Positions 7,646 through 16,103 of a DNA stretch of 64,000 nt are shown here, piece by piece. This stretch comes from Actinacidiphila alni (lineage in GTDB: Bacteria; Actinomycetota; Actinomycetes; Streptomycetales; Streptomycetaceae). Numbering within the stretch: position 1 is the stretch's first letter; every line of letters begins with the position of its first letter. Under the pieces are notes generated by a model. It did not search any database and was not told the origin of the DNA. It saw only the letters and a program-made list of their open reading frames with translations. Both the position numbers and the translations under genes were made by a program. Location of the stretch: contig NZ_FONG01000018.1 of the NCBI RefSeq assembly GCF_900112845.1, positions 1-64,000 on the forward strand, given 5' to 3'.

Positions 7646-8470
7646 ATGTCCTACGGAAAGCGACCGCGGAAGAACTCAGCGTGGCGCGTCATCGGTGCCA
7701 TGGTCGGGCAGTTCCGGCGTGCGGCCGGGATGTCGCAGCAACGCCTGGCCGACGAACTCAACCTCAGCGTCGATCAGATCGCGTCGATCGAGCAGGGCCG
7801 CAGGCCGCTGAGCCTGCGGCTGGCGCGGGACATGGACCCGTTACTGCGGACCAGTCAGACGCTGGAGGTCGCGGTCGCGGAGGTCCCGCAGGCCGAGCGC
7901 TATCCGCTGTTCGCGCAGGACTACATGGAGGAGGAGCCGCAGGCCCTGTCGCTGATGTCGTATCAGAACCAGGTCGTGCCGGGCCTGCTCCAGATCGAGG
8001 AGTACGCGCGGGCGGTGTTCAACCAGGTGTATCCGGCGCTCCGTCAGGACGAGATGGAGGAGCGGGTCAGGGACCGGCTGGTCCGGATGAAGGTCTTCGA
8101 CCGCGCGCCGTCGCCGCCCAACATGACGTACATCATCGAGGAGTCGATCCTGCGGCGGCCGATCGGCGGGCGGGCGGTGCTGCACCGCCAGGTCCAACAC
8201 CTGCGCTCGATGGCCGAGTTGCCGTTCGTGACCATCCAGATCATGCCGACCGAGTGCGAGTTCCACGCGGGGCTGGACGGCACCATGGTGCTGCTGGAGA
8301 CGCCCGCCCATGAGCACTTGGCGTATATCGAGGGGCAGCGCGTCAGCGTCCTGGTCGATGATCCGGATGAAGTCAGTTTGCTCCAGCAGAAATATGGGAT
8401 GCTGCGTTCACAGGCCCTCACTCCCGAGGAGAGCAAGCGCCTGTTGGACGATCTGCTAGGAGAACGATGA
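7646..8470 (+). CDS. XRE-family helix-turn-helix regulator with DUF5753-type C-terminus
   Basis: This 274-residue protein combines an N-terminal XRE helix-turn-helix (VGQFRRAAGMSQQRLADELN, then LSVDQIASIEQGRRPLSLRL) with the DUF5753-like ligand domain widespread in Streptomyces (SYQNQVVPGLLQIEEYARAV, RPIGGRAVLHRQVQHLRSMA, FVTIQIMP). Such regulators are almost always followed by a DUF397 protein, as here, with a four-base ATGA overlap. The pair typically influences development or antibiotic production. It is transcribed divergently from the sigma operon across a 146-base gap. Confidence 0.9.
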   Translation: MSYGKRPRKNSAWRVIGAMVGQFRRAAGMSQQRLADELNLSVDQIASIEQGRRPLSLRLARDMDPLLRTSQTLEVAVAEVPQAERYPLFAQDYMEEEPQALSLMSYQNQVVPGLLQIEEYARAVFNQVYPALRQDEMEERVRDRLVRMKVFDRAPSPPNMTYIIEESILRRPIGGRAVLHRQVQHLRSMAELPFVTIQIMPTECEFHAGLDGTMVLLETPAHEHLAYIEGQRVSVLVDDPDEVSLLQQKYGMLRSQALTPEESKRLLDDLLGER

Positions 8471-8739
8471 ACCACGCAGCACGGCAGCAGCCCTCCGCCG
8501 ACCTCGTCTGGTTCAAGTCCAGCTTCAGCGGAAGCGAAGGCGGGGACTGCGTCGAGATCGCGTGCGACTGGCGGAAGTCCTCGTACAGCGCCGACGAAGG
8601 CGGCAACTGCGTCGAGGTCGCGGCTCATCCGCAGGCGGTCCACATCCGGGACTCCAAGGACCCCGAGGGTCCGGCTCTCACCGTTTCGCCCGCCGCGTGG
8701 GCGGACTTCGTGGCGTACGCCGCCCGCGCGGCTGTCTGA
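8467..8739 (+). CDS. DUF397-domain protein with partial internal duplication
   Basis: This 90-residue protein belongs to the DUF397 family, the usual small partner of XRE/DUF5753 regulators. The family's first half occurs twice in tandem: WFKSSFSGSEGGDCVEIA and then WRKSSYSADEGGNCVEVA. Only the second copy continues into the conserved VHIRDSKDPEGPALTVSPAA block. The ATG overlaps the regulator stop. Function is regulatory by context, probably through interaction with the upstream XRE protein; the duplicated half may be a second docking module. Confidence 0.9.
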   Translation: MNHAARQQPSADLVWFKSSFSGSEGGDCVEIACDWRKSSYSADEGGNCVEVAAHPQAVHIRDSKDPEGPALTVSPAAWADFVAYAARAAV

Positions 8740-8770
8740 ACCGGGCGGGCGTCGCGCCTAGGGTGGCGGG

Positions 8771-8995
8771 ATGTTCAAGAGGAAGCGCGTCAAGGCAGAG
8801 GACGAGTGGCAAGGCACCGTCGTGCACAAGCGCCGGGCCATGCCGGACGGTTCGATGATGCTCTACTTCGTCAAGGTGGAGCTGGCCGACGGCGAGACCA
8901 GGAAGTTCCGTATCAAGAAGGACCTCTGGGCCTCGCTCGAGGTCGGCGACCGGCTGGTGAAGCGGGCCGGGGAGCCGGAACCCGTCAAGCAGTAG
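8771..8995 (+). CDS. Small conserved hypothetical protein
   Basis: This 74-residue basic protein begins MFKRKRVKAEDEWQGTVVHK and shows alternating beta strands (MLYFVKVELADGETRKFRIK, SLEVGDRLVKRAGE), suggesting a small SH3/OB-like beta barrel. Similar short proteins are common in Streptomyces genomes, but no function is known to me. Its stop overlaps the convergent SDR gene by 11 bases. Confidence 0.7.
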   Translation: MFKRKRVKAEDEWQGTVVHKRRAMPDGSMMLYFVKVELADGETRKFRIKKDLWASLEVGDRLVKRAGEPEPVKQ

Positions 8996-10016
8996 CGGCG
9001 GTGGCGAAGGTCAGGCCGAGGAGGCGCTCGCTGAGCGTCCAGAGGCGGTCGGCGGTGTCCGGGTCGACGGCGTACCGCTGCACGCCGTAGAGGCGGCGGC
9101 TCTGGGCCATGGAGGTGCGGCCGGTGAGGTCGGGGCCGTACGGCGCGATGTCGCAGTTCTCGCAGTAGACGCCGCCGTGGCCGTCGAGCGCCGGGCCGGT
9201 GGCGGCCCAGACGATGGTCGCGGCGCCCTGCTCGGGCGTCTTCAGGCCGCGCGCCGGGTCGAGGACGGGCGTGCCGTCCTCCGTGAGCATCCCGGCGCCC
9301 TTGAGCATCCGCGGATCGACGTGCTTCTCCAGGCCGGTGCCGGCGATGCTGCCCGGGTGGAGGGAGAAGGCGCGCACCCCGCTGTCCCGGCCGCGCGCGT
9401 CGAGGGCGAGCGCGAAGAGGATGTTGGCGGTCTTGGACCGGCCGTATCCGACCCAGGGGTCGTACGCGCCGCGCTCGAAGTGCGGGTCGTCGAGGTCGAC
9501 CGGTGAGTAGCGGTGGCCGAGGGAGGACACCTGGACCACGCGGGCGCCGTGGGCGGCGACGAGCGCGGGCCAGAGGCGGGCGGTGAGCTGGAAGTGGCCG
9601 AGGTGGTTCGTCGCGAACTGGGACTCGAAGCCGCGGGCGTCGCGGGTCAGCGGCGCGGCCATGATGCCCGCGCTGTTCACGAGCAGGTGGAGCGGGTCGC
9701 CGGTGGCCAGGAAACGGTCGGCGAAGGCGTCGATCGAGGCCGGGTCGAGCAGGTCCATCGGCCACACCTGGAGCCGGTCGGCGTCCCCGATCCCGTCGAG
9801 CGCCTTCTCGGCGCGGGCGGTGTCGCGGGCGGGGACGATCACGCGGGCGCCGGCGGCGAGGAACGTACGGACGGTTTCGCGGCCGAGGCCGGAGTAGCCG
9901 CCGGTCACGACGGCGGTGCGCCCGGTCAGGTCGATGCCGGCGATGACCTCGGCGGTGGTGGAGGCGGCTCCGAAACCGGAGCCGAGGGGCTGCTGGGGTG
10001 TGCTGGGCGTATACAA
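8985..10016 (-). CDS. Short-chain dehydrogenase/reductase
   Basis: This SDR-family oxidoreductase has about 343 residues, long for the classical group. It shows the NAD(P)-binding TGGYSGLGRETVRTFLAAGA, the NSAGIM (NNAG-type) motif, the active-site serine in VVQVSSLGHRYS, and a tyrosine/lysine pair in YGRSKTANIL. C-terminal features (SLHPGSIAGTGL, YCENCDIAPY) resemble the retinol/WW-domain oxidoreductase-like SDRs. The start is uncertain: the first reliable codon seems to be TTG 10016 after GGCGAGG; no ATG or GTG lies nearby. The substrate is unknown. Confidence 0.8.
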   Translation of the reverse strand: MYTPSTPQQPLGSGFGAASTTAEVIAGIDLTGRTAVVTGGYSGLGRETVRTFLAAGARVIVPARDTARAEKALDGIGDADRLQVWPMDLLDPASIDAFADRFLATGDPLHLLVNSAGIMAAPLTRDARGFESQFATNHLGHFQLTARLWPALVAAHGARVVQVSSLGHRYSPVDLDDPHFERGAYDPWVGYGRSKTANILFALALDARGRDSGVRAFSLHPGSIAGTGLEKHVDPRMLKGAGMLTEDGTPVLDPARGLKTPEQGAATIVWAATGPALDGHGGVYCENCDIAPYGPDLTGRTSMAQSRRLYGVQRYAVDPDTADRLWTLSERLLGLTFATAATA

Positions 10017-10104
10017 CGGGACCTCGCCTGGCGTGCGGAAATCGGCTAAACGGAGATATCTCCGTCTTCGTTTTCGACGGTACCGGAGAGGTGTCCGGTT
10101 AGCA

Positions 10105-10148
10105 AACGGCGGGGTGCGGGACGCCCTCGCGTCCCGCACCCCGCCGTT
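10105..10148 (-). terminator. Strong hairpin terminator after the LAXTG surface-protein gene
   Basis: A perfect 19-base inverted repeat (10105-10123 and 10130-10148) has a 6-base loop. It lies 16 bases beyond the stop of the leftward surface-protein gene and before the SDR gene. Confidence 0.88.
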
Positions 10149-10163
10149 CGCCGCGCCGTCCCC

Positions 10164-12287
10164 TCAGTGGCGGCCGGGCCGCTTGGTCCAGACGCGGGTC
10201 AGGACGCCGAGGCCGACCAGGAGGGACGCCGCGAGGGCCAGCCACATCGCCGGGTAGTCGAAGCCGGTCGCGGCGAGCGGCTTGCCGCCGGGTGACGCGG
10301 TCGCGGACGGTCCGGCCGAGGGCCCGCCGGTCGGCGGCTCGGGCGTCGTGGTGGCGGTCGGCGGGGCCGTGGTCGGGGGGGCCGTGGTCGGGGGCGCGGT
10401 GGTCGGCTCACCGGACGGCGGGGCCGTCGGAGGGGTCGTCGGCGGCGTGGTGGGGGGCGTGGTGGGGGGCGTGGTCGGCGGCACGGTCGGGACGTCCGTG
10501 CCGCAGTCCGGATCGGTGCCGCCCGCCGGGCAGTTGGAGCCGTCCGGGCCGACGACCGTATTGGTCAGGGTGCCGTCGCCCGTCACCGGGTCGTCGACGG
10601 TGACGGAGTACGTGATCGTCGCCGTCGCGCCCGGGGCCAGGTCGCCGGTCCAGGTCAGCTTCGGCTCGTCGTAGGTGACGGTGCCGACGCCGCCGGAGTC
10701 GGCGTCGCCGTTGTACGAGGCGTCGTCCAGGACGCCGGCGAGGTCGTCCGTGATCGTCGCCGCGTCGGCCGTGACCGTACCCGCGTTCCGTACCGTCACC
10801 GTGTAGTGGACGGTGTCGCCGGGCGCGACCGGGCCCGTCGCGTCCGAGGTCTTGGTGATCGCCAGGTGGTGGTCCGGCTTGGCCACGTCGACCGCGGCGG
10901 AGGACTCGTTGGACGGGACGTTCGCGCCGCCGGTGCTCCTGCCGTTCGCGGTGGCCGTGTTGACGTGCTGCCCGGCGTTGGCGTCCGCGCCCGTGATCAC
11001 GTACGAGCCCGTGCACTCCATCGACGCGGTCGGCGTGCCCATCGGGCCGAGCGTCGTGCTCGGGCACTGGATGTTCGTGATGTCGGGGTCGGTGACGGCC
11101 ACGTCGTGCAGGGTGTCGGCGGAGGTGTTGGTGACCAGGAAGCGGTAGTCGACGGTGTCGCCGACCGCGTACTCCGTTCCGCCGCCGGGCGGCGAACTCG
11201 CCACCGTCTTCACGAGGTTGAGCGTGCTCAGCGGGTCCACCGAACTGCCGGTCAGGCCCCGGATCAGGTGCACGTCCGTGCCGCCGCCGGTCGAACCGGA
11301 GAAGCCGAATTTGTACGTGGGCGGCGCCGGGACCTTCATCCGGTACGACAGCACCGTCCGGAAGCCCTTGCCGTCGTTGAAGTCGATCTCGACAGTGACG
11401 AGCGGGAGCGGCTCGGGGCTGACGGTGAGGCGTACGGTCCGCTTGGCCTGGAGCGGGTCGGCGCCCGGAAAGCGCAGGGCGCCGGGGAGGGTCGTCGTGT
11501 AGCCCGACTGGTTGTTGGCGTCCGGGGTAATCGTCGCGGCGAGGAAGCAGTAGCCGTCGATGCCCTGGCCGGGGCCGCGCAGCGCCACCGTGTTCGGCAC
11601 CTGCGCGTCGCCGTTGACCGGGGACTTCTGGTCCGCCGGGCAGTTCAGGCCGCGCTGCTCGCCGTCGTTGACGAAGTTGCCGTACGCGTCCAGGCCGATG
11701 CCCAGGTAGCCGCCGTCGACGCCGGGGTCCAGATTGCGCTGCGCGTAGCCGAGGGAGCCGCCGTCGCCGCCCGCGCTCGTCAGGTCCGTCGAGCCGTCCA
11801 CCAGGAAGAAGCCGATGCCGTCGGCGCCGGTGCCGCCGTACTGGTACTGCTCGAAGGTCACCTGGAGGCCGCCGTTGCCCGGCAGCGGGCGGTTGTAGAG
11901 CAGCCCGCCCTTGTGGAAGTTGCCCGAGTCCGTCAACTGGAGCCAGCCCGGTGTCACTCCCGGTGCCGGCACCGGGCCCGCCGTCTGGCCGGGGTCCGTG
12001 CACGGGCCCGTCGTCGATGCCCCGGCCGGCGGCGGGCCGCTCGCACCCGTCAGGCACGCGCTGTTCAGCGGCTGGAAGCCGGGGTCCGCGATCGAGCTTC
12101 CGGTGAACGGCTCGTTCAGCAGCTCCGACCCCCGCCCCGCCCTCGGCAGGGATGCCGCCGCACCGCCCTCCTGCCCCGCGGGCAGCACACACAGAGCGAC
12201 GGCCAGCGCGACCCCGCATCTCGCCGTCACACGACGGCGGCGGTGGCGGTGACGGCTGGCGGCGGCACGACGAACCCAGGAGCGCAT
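10164..12287 (-). CDS. Cell-wall-anchored lectin-like surface protein with DUF11 repeats and LAXTG sorting signal
   Basis: This 707-residue secreted protein has four parts. An Arg-rich N-terminus with a hydrophobic core (CGVALAVALCVLP) is a signal peptide. Next comes a legume-lectin-like domain (about 55-350: DGIGFFLVDGSTDLTSAG, GYLGIGLDAYGNFVND). Two DUF11-type repeats follow (about 355-590: VGDTVDYRFLVTNTSADTLH and PGDTVHYTVTVRNAGTVTAD). A Pro/Thr-rich wall-spanning stalk of PPTT units precedes LAATGF, a membrane helix and a basic tail. LAXTG is the class E sortase motif in Streptomyces, so it is probably wall-linked and displayed for adhesion or sugar binding. No sortase gene is adjacent. 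Confidence 0.88.
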   Translation of the reverse strand: MRSWVRRAAASRHRHRRRRVTARCGVALAVALCVLPAGQEGGAAASLPRAGRGSELLNEPFTGSSIADPGFQPLNSACLTGASGPPPAGASTTGPCTDPGQTAGPVPAPGVTPGWLQLTDSGNFHKGGLLYNRPLPGNGGLQVTFEQYQYGGTGADGIGFFLVDGSTDLTSAGGDGGSLGYAQRNLDPGVDGGYLGIGLDAYGNFVNDGEQRGLNCPADQKSPVNGDAQVPNTVALRGPGQGIDGYCFLAATITPDANNQSGYTTTLPGALRFPGADPLQAKRTVRLTVSPEPLPLVTVEIDFNDGKGFRTVLSYRMKVPAPPTYKFGFSGSTGGGTDVHLIRGLTGSSVDPLSTLNLVKTVASSPPGGGTEYAVGDTVDYRFLVTNTSADTLHDVAVTDPDITNIQCPSTTLGPMGTPTASMECTGSYVITGADANAGQHVNTATANGRSTGGANVPSNESSAAVDVAKPDHHLAITKTSDATGPVAPGDTVHYTVTVRNAGTVTADAATITDDLAGVLDDASYNGDADSGGVGTVTYDEPKLTWTGDLAPGATATITYSVTVDDPVTGDGTLTNTVVGPDGSNCPAGGTDPDCGTDVPTVPPTTPPTTPPTTPPTTPPTAPPSGEPTTAPPTTAPPTTAPPTATTTPEPPTGGPSAGPSATASPGGKPLAATGFDYPAMWLALAASLLVGLGVLTRVWTKRPGRH

Positions 12288-12388
12288 TCCGTGACGCTAA
12301 GTCACATAATCGCCCCACTCGCCCACCCCTTCGGGGACACGCGGCCCCATTCCCCGGATGGCCGACGCGCCGTCCGCGAGGGAGCGGG

Positions 12389-12841
12389 CTAGGCCGTGCC
12401 CGGCCAGCGCATGGAGAGGTCGGGTTCCTTCTCCATGTTGCGGGAGCCGTCGTTGGTGTCGACCAGGGTGAAGCCGTGGCGCTCGTAGAAGGCGCGGGCG
12501 TCGGTGTTGCGCTGGAAGGCGAAGAGGGTGAGGCCGGTGGGGCTGTGGGCCTTGGCGCGGGCCAGCAGCGCGGTGCCGATGCCGCGGCGGCGGACGTCCG
12601 CGAGGAGGTAGAGGGCGTCGAGGACACCGTCCTCGACCGCCGCGTAACCCACGACCCGGCCGTCCTCCTCGGCCACCCACACCGCCGACCCCGGCAGCAC
12701 CACCTCCCGCACCCACGCCTCCACTTCGGCGTCACTCCGCCTGCGCGGCGGCAGGTAAGGCATCGTCACCTCGCGCGAGGTGACATGCACATACGCGATC
12801 CCGGCGGCATCCCCGGGCCCGGCCTCTCTGATCAGGGTCAC
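12389..12841 (-). CDS. GNAT-family N-acetyltransferase
   Basis: This 150-residue GNAT protein shows the usual order: MTLIREAGPGDAAGIAYVHV (strand 1/helix 1), VWVAEEDGRVVGYAAVEDGV (strands 2-4), the acetyl-CoA loop DVRRRGIGTALLARAKAH, and NTDARAFYERHGFTLVDTND near the C-terminus. It transfers an acetyl group from acetyl-CoA to an unknown amine. It is the next leftward gene upstream of the surface-protein gene but about 100 bases away, so it is probably independent. Confidence 0.88.
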   Translation of the reverse strand: MTLIREAGPGDAAGIAYVHVTSREVTMPYLPPRRRSDAEVEAWVREVVLPGSAVWVAEEDGRVVGYAAVEDGVLDALYLLADVRRRGIGTALLARAKAHSPTGLTLFAFQRNTDARAFYERHGFTLVDTNDGSRNMEKEPDLSMRWPGTA

Positions 12842-12881
12842 GCGCGCGACCCTACGGCGGGGGCGGTGGCGGGTTCGAGCG

Positions 12882-13355
12882 AATTACGGCTGCGGGCCGG
12901 GGCCGCCGCCCGGGATGACGAGGCCGGATTCGTAGGCCGTGACCACGGCTTGGGTGCGGTCGCGGAGGCCGAGTTCGAGGAGGATGCGGCTGACGTGGGT
13001 CTTGACGGTTTCCTCGGTGATGTGGAGGCGGAGGGCGACCTCCGGGTTGGACAGGCCCTCGGCGATGTGGCGGAGGACTTCGGTTTCGCGGGGGGTGAGG
13101 GCGGCCAGCGACGGGGGGCGCCGGGGCTGGTGGCGGCGAATTCGCCGATCAGGCGGCGGGTGACGGTGGGGGCGAGCAGTGCCTGGCCGTCGGCGACGAC
13201 GCGGACGGCGTCGAAGAGGCGCTCGGCGGTGGCGTCCTTGAGGAGGAAGCCGCTGGCGCCCGCGCGCAACGCCTCGTAGACGTACTCGTCGAGGTCGAAA
13301 GTGGTGAGGATGAGGACGCGCGGCCCGTCGGGAGAGGTGATGCGGCGGGTGGGCG
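12882..13355 (-). pseudogene. Truncated, frameshifted LuxR/NarL-type response regulator
   Basis: Read leftward from 13355, the sequence encodes the C-terminal third of a receiver domain (TRRITSPDGPRVLILTTFDL, ALRAGASGFLLKDATAERLF) and the linker (APTVTRRLIGEFAATSPG). At a run of six G at 13113-13118 the reading frame changes. The LuxR helix-turn-helix then continues in another frame (SLAALTPRETEVLRHIAEGL, EETVKTHVSRILLELGL) to a TAA at 12882. The first roughly 75 residues, including the phosphoacceptor Asp, are absent because the coding similarity starts directly after the LysR stop codon. No cognate histidine kinase remains. This looks like a deletion remnant; the G-run shift could also be a sequencing error. 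Confidence 0.85.
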
Positions 13356-14195
13356 TTACAGCGCCGTCGCCGTACGGACCAGGGCCGCGACCGCGGCGGA
13401 GCGGCTCTGCGGGGGCCAGGCGATGACCGTGGTGACCTTGGGGGCGTCGGGGACCGGGATGGCCATGAGGTCGTCGCGGAGCTGGGACTCGCAGGAGGCG
13501 GGGAGGACGGCGGCGGCGCGGCCGAGGGCGATCAGCTGGAAGAGCTGGGCGTGGTCGCGGACCTGGGGGCCGGGGCCGTCCGGGCAGCTGCCGTCGATGG
13601 CGGGCCAGCGCGGCAGCGGGAGGCCGGGGAGGGCGGACGCCTCGGCGAGGTCGACGTGGGAGCGGCCGGTGAGGGAGTGACCGGCCGGCAGGACGAGGAC
13701 CTGGCCCTCGGTGGAGAGTTCCTCGTAGTCGAGACCCGAGGTCGCGTCGAACGGCTTGTGCAGCAGGGCGACATCGGCCCGCCCGTCGCGCAGCAGGCGT
13801 TCCTGCTGGCCGACCCCGCACAGGATGACGTCGACGGTGACGGCGTCGGGCAGCGCCGCGTAGGCGTCGAGCAGCTTGGCGAGCACCTCGCCGGACGCCC
13901 CGGCCTTGGCGGCGAGCGCGACGCCCGGGCCGTCGGCGGAGGCGCGGCGGGTGCGGCGCTCGGCGGCCTCGACCGCGTAGAGCGCCGCCCGCCCCTCGCG
14001 CAGCAGGACGGTCCCGGCCTCGGTGAGCCGGACCGACCGGCTGGTGCGCTCCAGCAGTTCCGTGCCCAGCCGCCGCTCCAACTGGCGGATCGCCCGGGAC
14101 AGCGGCGGCTGCGCGATACCGAGCCGCTCCGCCGCCCGCCCGAAGTGGAGTTCCTCCGCGACGGCGACGAAATACCGCAGCTCCCGTGTTTCCAT
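13356..14195 (-). CDS. LysR-family transcriptional regulator
   Basis: This 279-residue protein has an N-terminal winged helix-turn-helix (METRELRYFVAVAEELHFGR, then AAERLGIAQPPLSRAIRQLE, RRLGTELLERTSRSVRLTEA) and a periplasmic-binding-like effector domain (VDVILCGVGQQERLLRDGRA, DVALLHKPF). It is divergent from an SDR gene across a 105-base gap containing a perfect T-N11-A box, so it probably controls that gene and itself. ATG 14195 is the family start; a much longer upstream frame is a shadow. Its stop codon abuts a truncated response regulator, indicating a deletion junction immediately downstream. Confidence 0.92.
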   Translation of the reverse strand: METRELRYFVAVAEELHFGRAAERLGIAQPPLSRAIRQLERRLGTELLERTSRSVRLTEAGTVLLREGRAALYAVEAAERRTRRASADGPGVALAAKAGASGEVLAKLLDAYAALPDAVTVDVILCGVGQQERLLRDGRADVALLHKPFDATSGLDYEELSTEGQVLVLPAGHSLTGRSHVDLAEASALPGLPLPRWPAIDGSCPDGPGPQVRDHAQLFQLIALGRAAAVLPASCESQLRDDLMAIPVPDAPKVTTVIAWPPQSRSAAVAALVRTATAL

Positions 14196-14226
14196 GCCCC
14201 TTACGGTACGCGGCGCGACCCACGAT

Positions 14227-14245
14227 CGATACCCGCCCGGTATCG
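14227..14245. promoter_or_regulatory. LysR-type operator (T-N11-A) in divergent LysR/SDR promoter
   Basis: CGATACC, five bases, then GGTATCG forms a perfect dyad containing ATACC-N5-GGTAT, the classical T-N11-A LysR box. It lies between the LysR ATG at 14195 and the SDR ATG at 14301. Confidence 0.75.
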
Positions 14246-14300
14246 CCGCCCACCCGATCGGTCTTGGACCCGCCCCGGCACCGCGCCGCACGCTGGACGT

Positions 14301-15035
14301 ATGAGCACTGGCAACGAAAAGACCGTCGCGCTGGTCACCGGCGCGAACAAGGGCATCGGCTACGAGATCGCCGCCGGCCTCGGCGCCCTCGGCTGGCGGG
14401 TGGGCGTCGGCGCCCGCGACGAGCAGCGCCGCGAGGCCGCCGTCGAGAAGCTGCGGGCGGCCGGGGCCGACGCCTTCGGCGTACCGCTGGACGTCACGGA
14501 CGACGCGAGCGTCACGGCCGCCGCCGCGCTGATCGAGGAGAGCGAGGGCCGCCTCGACGTCCTCGTCAACAACGCGGCCATCACCGGCAGCGCCCCGCAG
14601 GCGCCCACCGAGGTCGACCCGGCCACGGTGCTGGCCGCCGTGCAGACCAATGTCATCGGCGTCATCCGCGTCACCAACGCGCTGCTGCCGCTGCTGCGCC
14701 GCTCGCCGTCCCCGCGGATCGTGAACATGTCGAGCAGCGTCGGTTCGCTCACCCTCCAGACCCGGCCCGGCGCCGAGACCGGGCCGATCTCCGCCGCGTA
14801 CGCGCCGTCGAAGTCGTTCCTCAACGCCGTGACCGTGCAGTACGCCAAGGAGCTGGCCGACACCCCGATCCTGATCAACGCCGCCTGCCCCGGCTATGTC
14901 GCGACCGACCTCAACGGTTTCCGCGGCACCCGCACCCCGCAGCAAGGCGCGGCGATCGCGGTCAGGCTCGCGGACCTGCCCGACGACGGCCCGACCGGTG
15001 CCTTCTTCGACGACGCGGGCCCGGTGCCGTGGTGA
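14301..15035 (+). CDS. Short-chain dehydrogenase/reductase, probable LysR target
   Basis: This 244-residue classical-type SDR shows the cofactor motif TGANKGIGYEIAAGLGALGW, NNAAITGSAP (NNAG-type), the catalytic serine in VNMSSSVGS, and YAPSKSFLN with tyrosine and lysine. It resembles plant/bacterial carbonyl-reductase-like SDRs that use NADPH. It is divergent from the LysR regulator, whose predicted operator lies in the shared promoter, so induction by an aldehyde or ketone ligand is plausible. The physiological substrate is unknown. Confidence 0.9.
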   Translation: MSTGNEKTVALVTGANKGIGYEIAAGLGALGWRVGVGARDEQRREAAVEKLRAAGADAFGVPLDVTDDASVTAAAALIEESEGRLDVLVNNAAITGSAPQAPTEVDPATVLAAVQTNVIGVIRVTNALLPLLRRSPSPRIVNMSSSVGSLTLQTRPGAETGPISAAYAPSKSFLNAVTVQYAKELADTPILINAACPGYVATDLNGFRGTRTPQQGAAIAVRLADLPDDGPTGAFFDDAGPVPW

Positions 15036-15131
15036 GGCACGCGTGATCGCCTGAGACAGACCGGGAGAGCGGCTCCCCGGCAAGGGGGTCGCTCCCGTGG
15101 GGGACGCCCCGGCCCCCGCCCCCTTCGTAGC

Positions 15132-16103
15132 GTGAGCGCCATGAGAGCTGCGGCGGGGATCGAGGTGCGCGGACTGCGCAAGCGGTACGGCGGGACCGTG
15201 GCGCTGGACGGGATGACGTTCGGCGTACGGCCGGGGGAAGTGACCGGCTTCGTGGGGCCGAACGGGGCCGGGAAGTCGACCACCATGCGGGTCGTGCTCG
15301 GCCTGGACACGCCCGACGAGGGCACGGCGCTGATCGGCGGCGAACCGTACGCCCGGCTGCGCGAGCCGCTGCGGCACGTCGGGGCGGTGCTGGACGCGGG
15401 CGCGCTCCAGCCGAGCCGCCGGGCCCGCGACCATCTGCTCTGGCTGGCCCACTCGCAGGGCCTCGGCACCCGCCGGGTGGACGAGGTGATCGAGCGTACG
15501 GGTCTGGCGTCGGCGGTACGGCGCCGGGCCGCGGGCTTCTCGCTCGGCATGCGGCAGCGCCTCGGCATCGCGGCGGCGCTGCTGGGCGATCCGCCGGTGC
15601 TGATGCTGGACGAGCCGTTCAACGGTCTCGACCCGGAGGGCATCGCGTGGATGCGCGGCTTCCTCGTCTCCCTTGCGGCGCAAGGCCGTTCGGTGCTGCT
15701 GTCGAGCCATCTGATGAGCGAGTTGCAGGACACGGCCGACCATCTCGTGGTGGTCGGCCGCGGCCGGGTCATCGCGGACACCAGCGTCGAGGAGCTGATT
15801 GGTGCCGCCTCCGGCGACCGGGTGACGCTGCGGACGACGGCGCGTTCCGAGGCGATGACGGTGCTGGCGCGGGCCGGGGCGACGGTCGCGGTCATCGACC
15901 GCGGCACCCTCACCGTCTCCGGCCTGACGTCCGAGGCCGTGGTGCGGCTGCTCGGCGCGGACGGGGTGGCCTTCTCCGAAGTGACGGCGCACCGGGCGGC
16001 GTTGGAGGAGGCGTACATGGAACTCACCCGGGACGCGGTGGAGTTCCGGGCCTCCGACGGTCGTGACGAGCCGGGCCGCACGGGCGAGGAGGCGGACCGG
16101 TGA
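15132..16103 (+). CDS. ABC transporter ATP-binding protein, orphaned from its permease
   Basis: This protein of about 320 residues is an ABC-2 type exporter ATPase (DrrA/CcmA-like). It has Walker A GPNGAGKSTTMRVVLGLD, a signature FSLGMRQRLGIAAALL, Walker B PPVLMLDEPFNGLDPEGI, and an H-loop SSHLMSELQDTADHL. The C-terminal 80 residues form the usual regulatory extension. GTG 15132 or ATG 15141 are both possible starts. The next gene should be the membrane permease and begins in the correct GTGA overlap, but it is broken after 16 codons and truncated soon after. The ATPase therefore probably has no local transporter to energise. Confidence 0.9.
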   Translation: MSAMRAAAGIEVRGLRKRYGGTVALDGMTFGVRPGEVTGFVGPNGAGKSTTMRVVLGLDTPDEGTALIGGEPYARLREPLRHVGAVLDAGALQPSRRARDHLLWLAHSQGLGTRRVDEVIERTGLASAVRRRAAGFSLGMRQRLGIAAALLGDPPVLMLDEPFNGLDPEGIAWMRGFLVSLAAQGRSVLLSSHLMSELQDTADHLVVVGRGRVIADTSVEELIGAASGDRVTLRTTARSEAMTVLARAGATVAVIDRGTLTVSGLTSEAVVRLLGADGVAFSEVTAHRAALEEAYMELTRDAVEFRASDGRDEPGRTGEEADR

